From the NCBI RefSeq assembly GCF_028471905.1, contig NZ_CP116902.1, positions 1,958,501-2,022,500 on the forward strand: a DNA stretch of 64,000 bases, read 5' to 3'. The notes below the pieces were generated by a model. The model saw nothing but the letters and a program-made list of their open reading frames with translations. It was not told where the DNA came from and did not search any database. Positions 34,764 to 43,735 of the stretch are shown piece by piece. The position numbers and the translations under genes were made by a program. The DNA is from Aneurinibacillus uraniidurans. GTDB lineage: Bacteria; Bacillota; Bacilli; Aneurinibacillales; Aneurinibacillaceae. Within the stretch, counting starts at the first letter, position 1. Each line of letters opens with the position of its first letter.

Positions 34764-34967
34764 TTATTCCACATCATTACCCAACAAACTCTTGGCGGTT
34801 TCTAATAACTGGTTATGGTAAGTTTTCGCATAGCGGCCTTCGTAACATTGTGGGTTAGAATTTGCTTCTTTGAGTAGTAATTCCCACTGATCTTTACTAA
34901 ATGGGGTACCGCCAACATTTTGACGTAAAACCCATGCTAATATTGCTTTGAAATAAAGTTTGATCAC
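34764..34967 (-). CDS. Small hypothetical protein
   Basis: 67 residues from a GTG at 34967 with GGGGTG immediately upstream; an upstream in-frame TTG at 34991 has no site. Sequence features are an aromatic N-terminus ([18 protein letters not shown]) and a helical rest ([19 protein letters not shown]). It is divergent from the YqxD-family gene. Function unknown; the call rests on start site and coherent composition. Confidence 0.5.
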   Translation of the reverse strand: MIKLYFKAILAWVLRQNVGGTPFSKDQWELLLKEANSNPQCYEGRYAKTYHNQLLETAKSLLGNDVE

Positions 34968-35044
34968 AAACACCCCACAATCGTTTGACAAAAGCTAAAT
35001 CTGCCATTATCATCAACTCAAACTTATTTACGGGAGAAATAAAG

Positions 35045-35485
35045 ATGAAAATTTATGTTGATGCAGATGCTTGTCCGGTAAAAGATATTATTATCTCTGA
35101 GGGTACGAATGTTGAAATTCCTGTTATCCTTGTTACTAGCTTTTCTCATTTTTCTAATGCGGAACAACCATCAGGAGTGGAAATCATTTATGTTGATTCT
35201 GGAGCAGATGCTGCGGATTATCGGATTGTGAAGTTAGCAGAAAAAGGAGATATAATCGTTACGCAAGATTATGGTCTTGCTTCGCTAGGTTTAACAAAAG
35301 GGTGTACGGTTCTTCACCATAATGGGTATAGCTATACAAATGAAAACATTGACCAATTATTACAAACACGTTATTTGAATGCAATGGCCCGAAAAAGCGG
35401 AAAGCGTACAAAGGGGCCAAAACCATTTACATCAGAAGATAGGGAGAATTTTAGGGAGCTTTTTAAAAGAGCGATTTCACGTTAA
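35045..35485 (+). CDS. YaiI/YqxD-family (DUF188) protein
   Basis: 146 residues from the ATG at 35045 (GGGAGAAATAAAG upstream). Family hallmarks are present: [18 protein letters not shown] at the N-terminus, [27 protein letters not shown] and [13 protein letters not shown]. The fold is PIN-like with conserved aspartates ([21 protein letters not shown]), which suggests a metal-dependent nuclease, although the cellular role is not established. Full length for the family. Confidence 0.92.
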   Translation: MKIYVDADACPVKDIIISEGTNVEIPVILVTSFSHFSNAEQPSGVEIIYVDSGADAADYRIVKLAEKGDIIVTQDYGLASLGLTKGCTVLHHNGYSYTNENIDQLLQTRYLNAMARKSGKRTKGPKPFTSEDRENFRELFKRAISR

Positions 35486-35655
35486 AAAAGAACCGTCCAT
35501 TTTTAAGGAAAACCTAGAAAAATAAGATGCTTTTTTCCTTTAAAACACCCCTTTAGATAACCATATCCAAAGGGGTAAAACGGTGCAACTTTGTTATAAA
35601 CGGTTCATCTTTTTTCAAAGCTACAGTACATAGATACAGCTCTCTCAAGGGTGTT

Positions 35656-35688
35656 GGCTTATCCCCTACTGAAAGGAGGGGATAAGCC
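35656..35688 (+). promoter_or_regulatory. Perfect hairpin sequestering the toxin ribosome binding site
   Basis: GGCTTATCCCC (35656-35666) and GGGGATAAGCC (35678-35688) pair perfectly around an 11-base loop. The strong AAAGGAGGGG (35672-35681) lies half in the loop and half in the stem, ending 8 bases before the toxin start. Such occlusion is a standard translational brake of type I toxin mRNAs. Confidence 0.7.
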
Positions 35689-35689
35689 C

Positions 35690-35770
35690 ATACCAATATT
35701 TGAAGCACTTATGTTAGTGATCACATCAACATTGATCGTAGCAATACTGTCATTTAGCCAAAAGAAATAG
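35690..35770 (+). CDS. Holin-like small hydrophobic toxin (type I), 26 residues
   Basis: The frame encodes IPIFEALMLVITSTLIVAIL followed by SFSQKK. A single hydrophobic helix with a basic tail and the FEALMLMI-type start is the pattern of the putative holin-like/TxpA-BsrG-type toxins of Bacillota. The first codon at normal spacing from the ribosome binding site is ATA (35690), not ATG or GTG; an internal ATG lies at 35711. Either non-standard initiation is used or the start has decayed. The antitoxin RNA would be expected on the opposite strand over the 3' end but was not located. Confidence 0.6.
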   Translation: MPIFEALMLVITSTLIVAILSFSQKK

Positions 35771-36039
35771 ACCTTCCTTCTTTGAATTTTTTCTGAAGCA
35801 CCTGAATGGTGAGGATCAAGGGCCTATTTATATTGAGTATGACTTCTCCCCCGTTAAAAGCCCCACAAACATAGCGTGTTTCCCCAATTCTCCAATATCC
35901 CCCAAGGGAATTCATATGGTGCGATCCATGTTTTATTCCAAGCGAAATCTTCGTTTTTGGACATAGGGCGTTACTCTTTTTCATAATTATTTGGAGTGTT
36001 TTTCGTTATGCATCATGGTCGTTGAGCCTCAATAAATAT

Positions 36040-36873
36040 TTAATTAACTATCTCTCCATATTCTATCGTATACTTAGTAATTTCCTTTTCTAGCCTTACT
36101 TCTTCAGCTACATTTTTGATAAAATCAAGTTCACGTAGTTTATCAATGTTGAATTCCCCCTCATAGAAATAAATAGGAACAACAATACCAAATTTATATT
36201 TATCACTATTACTATATGGTTGAATATCGTAAGGAAAAATTTCATTGCTCAAAGAATATATATTGTTTATCTGTTGAGATAATTTCTCTTTAAAATTATC
36301 CATATCTTCAACTTTTCCCTTAAAGTTGATTACAATACCAAAAAAGTCTTTAGAATTCATTTCTTCTTTAGGATTAATGTTTATTATATTGTTGTTTGCC
36401 CTAAGCTCAGAAACTTTAGATAAATATTCATCCTTTTCGTAGGTAAAAAACTCATTACGTTTTACTTTCACTAAGTATTTTTCAAGATTACCGAATTTAA
36501 TTTTATTAAAATTATTAACATCACTTGCTTCTACAATTTTTTCTCCATTGTATAGGTTAACAGTATAATCTGAAGTTGTATAATATGCTGCATGCTCTTC
36601 TATGACAAAAAAGTCATTTTTGTACTTATCTAATGCTTCACTATCATTTATATACATGTATGTATTATCAACATTGTTATCAATTTTCAGTTTCCAATTT
36701 CCATTAGAAAAGTTCTTCCTTTTTAATAAGAAACTTTTTGTACCATCTTTGGGAGCATCATCGTAATCATCAATCATAATAATAAACCCTAAAAAAGCAA
36801 CAACACCAATTATTAATACTGAAAATGCAATTAAGAATGATTTCAAATTACTTTTCAATTTTATACCCCACAT
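36040..36873 (-). CDS. Membrane-anchored hypothetical protein
   Basis: 277 residues. One N-terminal membrane segment (about 12-34, SFLIAFSVLIIGVVAFLGFI) is followed by a polar, Asn/Lys/Asp-rich extracellular domain without cysteines. No family is recognised. The start ATG lacks an obvious ribosome binding site, and the gene is distinctly AT-rich compared with its neighbours. It lies between the two 427-bp repeats, so it may have arrived with that segment. Confidence 0.6.
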   Translation of the reverse strand: MWGIKLKSNLKSFLIAFSVLIIGVVAFLGFIIMIDDYDDAPKDGTKSFLLKRKNFSNGNWKLKIDNNVDNTYMYINDSEALDKYKNDFFVIEEHAAYYTTSDYTVNLYNGEKIVEASDVNNFNKIKFGNLEKYLVKVKRNEFFTYEKDEYLSKVSELRANNNIININPKEEMNSKDFFGIVINFKGKVEDMDNFKEKLSQQINNIYSLSNEIFPYDIQPYSNSDKYKFGIVVPIYFYEGEFNIDKLRELDFIKNVAEEVRLEKEITKYTIEYGEIVN

Positions 36874-36927
36874 TTTTAATTTAGCTATCTCAAATATAAA
36901 TATGAAGTGATCTTAATATATGCATAG

Positions 36928-37354
36928 AATGTTCGGTTTTCTATAAAAACGATCTGTATCCGGTCGGTGAACACTTCGCATTTCCGAGAGATTTTAACGA
37001 ACATTATGCATATATGTTTGTTAATTCGTTCGTAGTTTCTTGATTTCTCCCTCTGGTAAATCAGATGCTTTTGAAAGTATAGGAATATCTCGGATTCCTA
37101 AATCTAATAATTTCTTTATCATTTCCAAATTTCCTTCTACTTTTGCCTTGTCCATCATTTCATCCAACGTCCGTTCCAAGTTGTGCATCATCATAATGAA
37201 TTCACTTTCCTTTCCTTCTTCAATCATACGCTTCGCTTCTTTTTGTATTTGTGCAGACATCCTTTATACGAAAATATGCATAAGCCAAGAGCGTAATAGC
37301 TGAAACTCTTCAGGACTCAAGTAGCGAACAGAACTGGCTAGCTTCCGCAGGCGA
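36928..37354. repeat. 427-bp direct repeat, copy 2 (Rpn-derived)
   Basis: Same orientation and length as 33499-33925. The two copies bracket about 3.0 kb (34137 gene, YqxD gene, toxin, membrane protein), which could be lost by homologous recombination. Here the repeat continues into the longer Rpn remnant. Confidence 0.85.
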
Positions 37355-37731
37355 TTACGAAGTGATTCTTCATCACCGTTCTGATCTAATAAAAAGACAG
37401 TACCGATGAGGTTGGAAACCTCGAGAAGTTCTTCTTCTGAATACCGATTAACATCGAGCAGGATATAAGAGAAGTTAAGCACATAGTCGTCAAACAGTTC
37501 ATGGGCATTCAAGGTTTCTTTAAATGTTCATTGTGCCGTCCACTCCTGCTTTCCGTTGTATAGTACAAGGCGGAAATCTTTACGTACTGCTTCGTTTTTA
37601 TCGGTATTCTTCAGGATATCTCGCCAAATCTCAAGCATGTAGAATAACAGTCGAAACGGCATTTGAAAGTCAACACTAGACTGCATTTCGAGAAGAACAT
37701 AGAAAATGACATTCACCACAATTAATCTCAA
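37021..37731 (-). pseudogene. Broken Rpn-family PD-(D/E)XK transposase/recombination-promoting nuclease
   Basis: Three minus-strand frames carry successive parts of one protein: 37731-37528 (IFYVLLEMQSSVDFQMPFRL, YMLEIWRDILKN, then YNGKQEWTA), 37512-37264 (SEEELLEVSNLIGTVFLLDQ, LRKLASSVRYLSPEEFQLLR) and 37260-37021 (C-terminal tail). At least two frameshifts and loss of the N-terminal part make it non-functional. LLEMQSS holds the Glu-x-Gln-like PD-(D/E)XK position. Confidence 0.85.
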
Positions 37732-38077
37732 AATATTTTTGTTACGCAGTTTTTGACTTATTCAACAATCTGGTCCTTTTACTGAACAAGAAAAAATCCT
37801 GCATTTTCAAAACAGGATATTTCAATAAAATAACCATCTTCTGTTTACAGAGTAATTATGAAGAACTGGTGTGCAGAGAATCGTATAACCTCACTTAGCC
37901 ATCTCCTAATGTTCTTCAGGCATTGGCTAAGGAAGCAGGTTTTGTCCGAAGAGTATGACTCCCATTCCGCTTAGATATAAAAAAACGATGTAACGTCTTC
38001 CAATTAAATTTATAAGGACGTTCCCTACTGTTTTGGGACGTCCTTGATATTTATAGCCTCTATAAAATTACTAAAAA
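37732..38077. other. Intergenic region with small hairpin and possible transposase trace
   Basis: About 350 bp. ATCCTG and CAGGAT around 37797-37819 form a weak hairpin. At about 37890-37965 the plus strand can be read as ALAKEAGFVRR-like sequence, reminiscent of the N-terminus of IS4-family transposases, but too short and shifted to call. A further stem with GGACGT/ACGTCC lies near 38019-38042. Confidence 0.35.
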
Positions 38078-38500
38078 CTATTTATTCTTACACTCTTTAT
38101 TTTCCTTTAGGGGATATCCTTCTTCCCCCTTATTAAACCACAGTGGATCTTTGTCATCGACATCACCATTATAGTTGATGAGAATTTCTTCTCCTGCTCT
38201 TATGTCTGTGTAAGCATAGAAGTCAAATGTGTGGTTCTCAAAGTTAATATCATAAGTGGCATTGGGCTTATATGAATGGTTAAACAGCATCCCATATCCT
38301 AAAACGACTGCAGTGTGGTTTGCACCATATTCAAACACGTAATCGGCAAGTACCGTTTGCTCTATAAAAACATGATCCTCATTCGGATAAGGAATAACCG
38401 GTGCCTCATGTATGAGTGTACCTTTTGCTATGTCGCGTGTCGCGAATACCCCTCTATTGAATTCTCCATCACTAAGTGTGGAAGTTTTTATCTCAATCAT
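38078..38500 (-). CDS. SET-domain protein (putative lysine methyltransferase)
   Basis: 140 residues from the ATG at 38500 (TAGGTG upstream; GTG at 38509 also possible). A compact SET fold is visible: RGVFATRDIAKGTLIHEAP at the start, YGMLFNHSYKPNATY (the NHS motif of the pseudoknot) and AGEEILINYNGD (the catalytic Tyr loop). SET proteins transfer methyl groups from SAM to lysine. In bacteria the substrate is usually unknown. It stands alone between terminators. Confidence 0.88.
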   Translation of the reverse strand: MIEIKTSTLSDGEFNRGVFATRDIAKGTLIHEAPVIPYPNEDHVFIEQTVLADYVFEYGANHTAVVLGYGMLFNHSYKPNATYDINFENHTFDFYAYTDIRAGEEILINYNGDVDDKDPLWFNKGEEGYPLKENKECKNK

Positions 38501-38553
38501 ACTCGGCACCTACCCATTCTTTTGTATGAACCTTACTAACAGGAATCGAAAGA

Positions 38554-38587
38554 TAAAAAAAGAACCCTTGAAAAGGGTTCTTTTTTT
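38554..38587. terminator. Terminator hairpin with T-runs on both strands
   Basis: AAAGAACCCTT and AAGGGTTCTTT arms (38559-38569, 38573-38583), A-rich before and T-rich after. It separates the SET gene from the carD transcript reading toward it. Confidence 0.75.
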
Positions 38588-38749
38588 CAGTACGTCTATT
38601 CAGGCTCCACAACCTGATTGCAACAGACGTAGCGCAAATATCGGCTCAGACATTTACTATAACACCTTTTCAATCGAAATACCACTATGACCGAACAATT
38701 TTTCAGTCATGGTACTATATAATTAGTTAAAATAGCTGTTCGTAATCAA

Positions 38750-39226
38750 CTAGTTGATTTCTTTATTTAACAAATCGGTTGCCTGACTTTCAGTGATCCC
38801 TTTAACTAACGCGAGTTCGCTAATCAAAATTTTCTTTGCGTTGTCTAGCATGTTCTGTTCGTTTGTATTAAGTTTCTTTTCTTTACTCCTGTATAGTAAA
38901 CCACGGATGACTTTAGCAGCTGCTTGTATATCACCTGTTCCCATTTTATCCGCGTTCATGCGGTGCCTTTCGTTCCATGGGAGAGATGGTTCTGATTCGC
39001 CGTCATGAAAACCAAGCAGTATATTTTCCATTGTAAGCATATCAACAATTGGGCGTATGCCAAGAATGGATGCTTTTTCTACAGGGACCATTACTTGAAT
39101 AGTACCCACGGACATTTTTATGACATAGTATGGCTGCTTTTCTCCTAGGATTTCTTTTTCTTCTATGGCTTCGATTATACCAGCACCGTGCATGGGATAA
39201 ACAACCTTGTCGCCAATTTGAAACAA
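38750..39226 (-). CDS. CarD/CdnL-family RNA polymerase-binding regulator
   Basis: 158 residues from a TTG at 39226 that has GGAGGTG five bases upstream; the longer frame begins inside that site. The N-terminal Tudor-like RNAP interaction domain is clear (FQIGDKVVYPMHGAGIIEAI, then YYVIKM and IQVMVPVEKA), followed by the helical DNA-binding domain (LPWNERHRMNADKMGTGDIQ, NMLDNAKKILISEL). CarD proteins stabilise open complexes, notably at stable-RNA promoters. Full length for the family. Confidence 0.9.
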   Translation of the reverse strand: MFQIGDKVVYPMHGAGIIEAIEEKEILGEKQPYYVIKMSVGTIQVMVPVEKASILGIRPIVDMLTMENILLGFHDGESEPSLPWNERHRMNADKMGTGDIQAAAKVIRGLLYRSKEKKLNTNEQNMLDNAKKILISELALVKGITESQATDLLNKEIN

Positions 39227-39392
39227 AAAATCCACCTCCAATCAAATCCCCTTTCCTAGGATACCAGTTAGGAGATAAATTATTATAACAAAATAATCCT
39301 ACAATATGAACAAATCAAGCATCAGAATAACCGTTAATCCTGAATAGAATGAACTCAAATTGGATTGTTACCCTAAAGTTGTTCGTCCTCGC

Positions 39393-40799
39393 TTATCTTT
39401 TGTCTTTTCCCGCAAACCCTTTATTCCTAGTTACTTTTCTTTTTGCTCCGTCTCGCCCCTTTGATTTAGGCTTCTTCGAAGGGCGAGACTCTTCTGTGGT
39501 AAGCTGAATAACCGTATCCGACTGTTCCTTTGTCAGCAGCTTCAAGGCAACCGAAACTAATACAACAGAATCGTACCGATCCAGTAATTCGGTTGCTGTT
39601 TGCTCGAACTGTGAATGGTGACCCTCTTCGATTAGCTGAATCATCTTTTCTGACGCTATCTGTTCTTTCGACTTCATCGCTTCTGCAACTGTCGGAACCG
39701 ATTTGCGGCGAATTTTTACTTTTGTAGCTTTTTCAATATCCCGAATTTGACCTGTTTTCCTCGGTGTGACAAATGTCGCTGCAATCCCCGTCTTACCAGC
39801 TCGTCCTGTTCTTCCAATGCGGTGAACATAACTTTCTGGGTCTTGTGGGATGTCAAAATTATACACGTGAGTAACGCCTGAAACATCAATTCCCCTGGCA
39901 GCAACATCTGTTGCGACTAAAATATCAATGTTGCCCTCACGAAATTTATTCATTACAACATCTCGCTGCCGCTGATTTAAATCTCCGTGCAATCCACCAG
40001 CAAGATAACCTCTTTTATTTAAGGCATCGCTCAATTCATCAACGCGCATTTTTGTTCGCCCAAAAATGACCGCCAATTCCGGATTTTCCACATCCAACAG
40101 ACGGCAAAGAACATCAAACTTATCACGTTCATTTACCTCATAATACACTTGTTCCACTGCTTGAGATGTGATTTCTTTCGCCTGAACTTTAATGATTTTT
40201 GGGTTGATCATAAATTTTTCCGCAAGGTTTTGAATCGGTTTTGGCATGGTTGCCGAAAATAATAAGGTCTGTTTTTCTTTTGGTGTCTCTTTGAGGATTT
40301 GCTCAATATCTTCTAGAAATCCCATATTCAACATTTCATCCGCTTCATCCAGTACGGCCATTGAAATGTGATGTAACCGCAGCGTTTTTCGTTTGATATG
40401 GTCCAACAGTCTGCCAGGTGTTCCAGTAATTATTTGCGGACGGTGTTTTAACGCTTTAATTTGACGTTCAATTGACTCTCCTCCATAAATAGGGAGGGAA
40501 CGGATTTTCGTATATTTTGCTAGGCGGTTTATCTCTTCTGAAACCTGAATGGCTAATTCCCTGGTAGGGGCAATGACAATGGCTTGAACCGATTCTTTGC
40601 TCGTGTCTATTTTTTGTAAAATCGGTATACCAAAAGCTGCTGTTTTACCCGTACCGGTTTGTGCTTGTCCAATAATATCTTTCCCCATCAGGGCAATTGG
40701 GATCGCTTTCTCCTGGATGGGGGATGCTTCTTCAAAACCCATATCCGTAATCGCTCTTTGCATGGGTTCGCTTATACCTAATTCATGAAATGTTATCAT
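39393..40799 (-). CDS. DEAD-box RNA helicase (CshA/DeaD-like)
   Basis: 468 residues from the ATG at 40799 (AAAGGTG upstream). All motifs are present: Q motif ([13 protein letters not shown]), [42 protein letters not shown] and [10 protein letters not shown]. The C-terminal tail is basic ([16 protein letters not shown]) and should bind RNA. Role in cold-shock RNA unwinding, ribosome assembly or the RNA degradosome is expected. It lies just downstream of a cold-shock protein gene on the same strand, separated by a terminator. Confidence 0.93.
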   Translation of the reverse strand: MITFHELGISEPMQRAITDMGFEEASPIQEKAIPIALMGKDIIGQAQTGTGKTAAFGIPILQKIDTSKESVQAIVIAPTRELAIQVSEEINRLAKYTKIRSLPIYGGESIERQIKALKHRPQIITGTPGRLLDHIKRKTLRLHHISMAVLDEADEMLNMGFLEDIEQILKETPKEKQTLLFSATMPKPIQNLAEKFMINPKIIKVQAKEITSQAVEQVYYEVNERDKFDVLCRLLDVENPELAVIFGRTKMRVDELSDALNKRGYLAGGLHGDLNQRQRDVVMNKFREGNIDILVATDVAARGIDVSGVTHVYNFDIPQDPESYVHRIGRTGRAGKTGIAATFVTPRKTGQIRDIEKATKVKIRRKSVPTVAEAMKSKEQIASEKMIQLIEEGHHSQFEQTATELLDRYDSVVLVSVALKLLTKEQSDTVIQLTTEESRPSKKPKSKGRDGAKRKVTRNKGFAGKDKR

Positions 40800-40839
40800 A
40801 CTCAAAAACACCTTTTCTTTGTTTATATTTCATTTACTC

Positions 40840-40873
40840 AAAAAAAGCTGCTAACATGATTTTGTTAGCAGCC
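40840..40873 (-). terminator. Terminator of the cold-shock gene
   Basis: GCTGCTAACA (40847-40856) and TGTTAGCAGC (40863-40872) form a perfect stem, followed on the minus strand by seven T's. Confidence 0.88.
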
Positions 40874-40913
40874 TTGCACTCATACATGTATCGTATAAGC
40901 TTTTGTTATTGGT

Positions 40914-41114
40914 TTATAGCTTAACAACGTTTGCAGCTTGATCGCCACGATTGCCTTGCGTAATATCAAAGCTTACACGTTGGCCTTCTTCAAGCGATTT
41001 AAATCCATCCCCAGTAATTGCAGAGAAATGTACAAATACATCGTCTCCACCTTCAACCTCAATAAAACCAAATCCTTTTTCTGCATTAAACCATTTTACT
41101 GTACCTGTATTCAT
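40914..41114 (-). CDS. CspA-family cold shock protein
   Basis: 66 residues with both RNA-binding motifs: KGFGFIEV (RNP1) and VFVHFSAI (RNP2), plus [16 protein letters not shown] at the N-terminus. Full length. A TTGGAGG site precedes the ATG. As in other csp genes, a long AT-rich 5' leader probably lies upstream. It binds single-stranded RNA and works naturally with the DEAD-box helicase encoded next. Confidence 0.97.
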   Translation of the reverse strand: MNTGTVKWFNAEKGFGFIEVEGGDDVFVHFSAITGDGFKSLEEGQRVSFDITQGNRGDQAANVVKL

Positions 41115-41403
41115 AAAGAACCTCCAAAAGTTTAGTTAATATGCTGCTTATATTTGCCGTAGAAAATAAAAATTCACATATTATCGCGGGTCACATATAC
41201 ACTGAAAATATAACCCCTGATAACATGTGAATTATAAATATCAATACATAGTTAAATCTTAAATGTAGTATATCACATTCATTTCCAAGTAACAACAAAC
41301 AAACATTTTTTATAGAGAATGTAAGTAGCACATAGGTATTTATTTTCAAGGATTGTGTGTTACTCATATTGCGATGGAAAGTACAGAAGTGTATTAAGAA
41401 CAA
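41115..41403. other. Cold-shock 5' leader and AT-rich spacer
   Basis: About 290 bp upstream of csp on the minus strand, up to the terminator of the next operon. It is AT-rich and contains GTGTATATGTGACC and other short repeats. A csp-type untranslated leader is likely, but no cold-box sequence could be assigned. Confidence 0.4.
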
Positions 41404-41453
41404 CAAAAAGCCTATCCGTAGTTGCATGTAACACAATCACGGGTAGGCTTTTA
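41404..41453 (-). terminator. Terminator of the Abi-nuclease transcript
   Basis: AAAAGCCTATCCG (41406-41418) and CGGGTAGGCTTTT (41440-41452) pair with one mismatch; on the minus strand T's follow. Confidence 0.75.
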
Positions 41454-41683
41454 GGAAATTGTTGATTCCTAATTAATAGATCTTTTGTCCTTTGTAGACT
41501 GTTTGTTTTATTAAGAGCAGTACGAAGCCCTGTAGCTAATTTTACTGCATCGCCATTTGCCCAAAAATGCATATAAAAGAGACGTGGTTCTTCATTTAGC
41601 ATATAGTTGTGTAGGGCTGTTACTTCGATACCATTCTCACGTAACGCACGAGCGACTGGATTGACCTCTCTTGTTATTTCCAT
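41454..41683 (-). pseudogene. C-terminal fragment of a DUF1259 (LppY/LpqO) protein
   Basis: About 75 codons read VNPVARALRENGIEVTALHN, then LNEEPRLFYMHFWANGDAVK and LATGLRTALNKT. This is the conserved repeat of DUF1259 proteins, which are normally about 300 residues with two such repeats and a signal peptide. Everything before it is gone and the frame runs into a terminator, so it is a remnant now riding behind the nuclease gene (10-bp overlap with that gene's end). Confidence 0.75.
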
Positions 41684-42738
41684 ATAAGATTAGGATTCTC
41701 ATCTTTTAACTTATATAGCTCTTCCAACTTACCAACAAAGTAGTCCTGGATGCTATTAATATGATCCTCTTCTATTAACAAGCTCGATAACGATATTTCA
41801 TGATACAAACAACTCCAACCATTTATATCATCTGGCTCTTCGTATATCCAGTCTTCATTTTCTTTTCCGAATGTTTCCATCGCTTTTAGTACTTCTTCGG
41901 TAAGACTACAATTTGGAGATACTTCGATAAGCACACATAATGTCGGGTATTCCTCTTCATTGATCCAAAAACCACACACAACGTACTTCCAATCCGATTG
42001 ATCATGTGTAATAACATATCGATCATCATATCTTAGTTGCATGGCTCTATTTGGCCATTTTTTAGGCTTACCAAATAATCTGCTGAATGCCTCAGTTACC
42101 TTTCCATCCAAACAGTCGTCCATCATAGTTAGTGTCTTTCTAGCGTTTTGAATACTATAAATATCTAGAGGGGAAAATCTACGACTCTTATTCAAACGTA
42201 ACTCCTCCATGTATGTAATAACCTGCTTACAATAAAGATCATTCGTATATTCTCGTAGCCAAGCATAAAACTGGTACCACTGTATTTGCTTAAACTCACT
42301 ACGGTTCAATTTGCTAAAGAGAGAGCTTCCATCTTTAGGGTCATAATACTGGGTTATATAAAGTAAATGCACCCTATATCCTCGTTTACGGTATTCATTT
42401 AAGTGATCTGCATATCTCGTAAGTTGTTGATTCCCTTCACCGCTACCAAGTTTGTTCTCAATAAATAAAACATGCTTTTTTGTATGATTCCTAAATGTAA
42501 TAACTAAATCCGGACGGCTGTCCACTGAATGTGTACTTAGTTTTGAATAAGTTCTTTGAGTGTGGACATGTATAGTTTCAGCTTTTTCCAACTGTTCATC
42601 TAAAAAATGATCAGCAAAGTCAGATAACTTATTCGGGCACTCAAATAGTAAACTAATAATCTCTGTTAAATAATCTTCTAATGGGTGAAAATCCGTGCTT
42701 TTTAATAAGCTATATTGTCGTAGAAAAAGTGATTTCAA
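41674..42738 (-). CDS. PD-(D/E)XK nuclease-family protein, partner of the Abi gene
   Basis: 354 residues from a TTG at 42738, chosen because AAAGGAGAGG lies just upstream; a longer frame from 42807 would overlap the Abi gene and has no site. The nuclease core is SRPDLVITFRN (Asp near residue 77) and VLFIENKLGSGEGNQQLTRY (Glu-Asn-Lys near 93), followed by LLYITQYYDP. This is the PDDEXK_4 pattern. The C-terminal half is of unknown function. It lies 44 bp after an Abi_2 gene on the same strand, so the two probably form a defence operon. Confidence 0.75.
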   Translation of the reverse strand: MKSLFLRQYSLLKSTDFHPLEDYLTEIISLLFECPNKLSDFADHFLDEQLEKAETIHVHTQRTYSKLSTHSVDSRPDLVITFRNHTKKHVLFIENKLGSGEGNQQLTRYADHLNEYRKRGYRVHLLYITQYYDPKDGSSLFSKLNRSEFKQIQWYQFYAWLREYTNDLYCKQVITYMEELRLNKSRRFSPLDIYSIQNARKTLTMMDDCLDGKVTEAFSRLFGKPKKWPNRAMQLRYDDRYVITHDQSDWKYVVCGFWINEEEYPTLCVLIEVSPNCSLTEEVLKAMETFGKENEDWIYEEPDDINGWSCLYHEISLSSLLIEEDHINSIQDYFVGKLEELYKLKDENPNLIWK

Positions 42739-42782
42739 CTTCCCTCTCCTTTTCTTATAGAAACAAATTCCCCAAGGTAATT

Positions 42783-43661
42783 TTATCCATTGAGTAAGTC
42801 GTACCAATTATCTGGAAATCCAATGTCAGTAAGTTTTACATCTTCGTATTGTTCTAATAAAGCATGCAGATTAGTAACAAAACTATGCCATTCCCCGTTA
42901 TCTCTGCATAACCTACGCATAATATAAATAGCTGAGAACACGCTACCTTCTTTGACCCCTTTTTGTAAATCGGAATCAAAAAGCTTAGGAGATACAATTA
43001 ATTTTCTTTTGTTATATAGCCGTCCATAATGGGCACATACATTTCTGATATATGATAAGCATCTTAGCCAACTCTTAATGTAAAACGCTGAGACGTAATA
43101 TGTCGACTGTGCTATTTGTTTTTGATCCTCTTTATGCAAGTTATGAAACAACATAGAAAGAGCACCGAATGATATTACTTCAACCATTACCCAAGCAGGA
43201 AGCTGCCCGTTATATTTAACTTTATGGTGAGTGATGAAAGTTTCGTTCTCGTGCTTCACTTCATTGTCTACCCGAGATAGAAATTCAGCATGCCATTTTT
43301 CATTTTGAAAAAATTCGCTATTTTTATATCCTATAGTTCCGTACTTATGGGCCAGTAAATAAGCAATGTCAGTACGAAAAGCGATTTCTATATTTTCAAG
43401 CATCGGAATCAAAATATTTCGTAATTTACGATCGAATTCGTATAAATTAAAAATATGCTCAAAACTAACTCCGGCGAAAAATTGTTCTTTCTGTTTTAAA
43501 GAGAGCATATACCCTTTTAACCGATAATAATTAACTCGCTTTAGAATTTCTGTAGCTTCTAAATCATTTTTAATAACTAGCCCCCGGATCTTTAAAAGGT
43601 TTAGTTGTTCCTCGTAGGTTACCGGCGGCTTTAGATTTGGTTGTTCGGTGGATTCACTCAT
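42783..43661 (-). CDS. Abi_2 (AbiD/AbiF-like) HEPN-family abortive infection protein
   Basis: 292 residues from the ATG at 43661 (GGAGG five bases upstream). Family hallmarks are TYEEQLNLLKIRGLVIKN, VNYYRLKGYMLSL, FEHIFNLYEFDRKLRNILIP and, near residue 210, IRNVCAHYGRLYN. The last contains R-x4-H, the proposed HEPN ribonuclease motif. Abi_2 proteins act as abortive infection factors, probably cutting RNA on phage infection. First gene of a two-gene unit with a PD-(D/E)XK nuclease. Confidence 0.85.
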   Translation of the reverse strand: MSESTEQPNLKPPVTYEEQLNLLKIRGLVIKNDLEATEILKRVNYYRLKGYMLSLKQKEQFFAGVSFEHIFNLYEFDRKLRNILIPMLENIEIAFRTDIAYLLAHKYGTIGYKNSEFFQNEKWHAEFLSRVDNEVKHENETFITHHKVKYNGQLPAWVMVEVISFGALSMLFHNLHKEDQKQIAQSTYYVSAFYIKSWLRCLSYIRNVCAHYGRLYNKRKLIVSPKLFDSDLQKGVKEGSVFSAIYIMRRLCRDNGEWHSFVTNLHALLEQYEDVKLTDIGFPDNWYDLLNG

Positions 43662-43684
43662 AGCAACCTCCATAAAATAAAAAG

Positions 43685-43722
43685 ACTCACCCTGGTCCGC
43701 ATTGTTAAGAGGCGTGGTGAGT
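43685..43722 (-). terminator. Weak hairpin after the aminotransferase operon
   Basis: ACTCACC (43685-43691) and GGTGAGT (43716-43722) can pair; on the minus strand CTTTTTATTTTATGG follows. Plausible terminator separating the aminotransferase unit from the Abi gene. Confidence 0.55.
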
Positions 43723-43735
43723 TCTGTTATTGTTA

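Noticed and set aside
35754-35984. 76-codon minus-strand frame (GGYWRIGETRYVCGAF...)
   Set aside because: It reads fairly like a protein but has no ribosome binding site and overlaps the toxin 3' end, where an antisense RNA would be expected. Left uncalled.
37890-37965. IS4-family transposase fragment
   Set aside because: Only about a dozen residues (ALAKEAGFVRR-like) are suggestive; too short to support.
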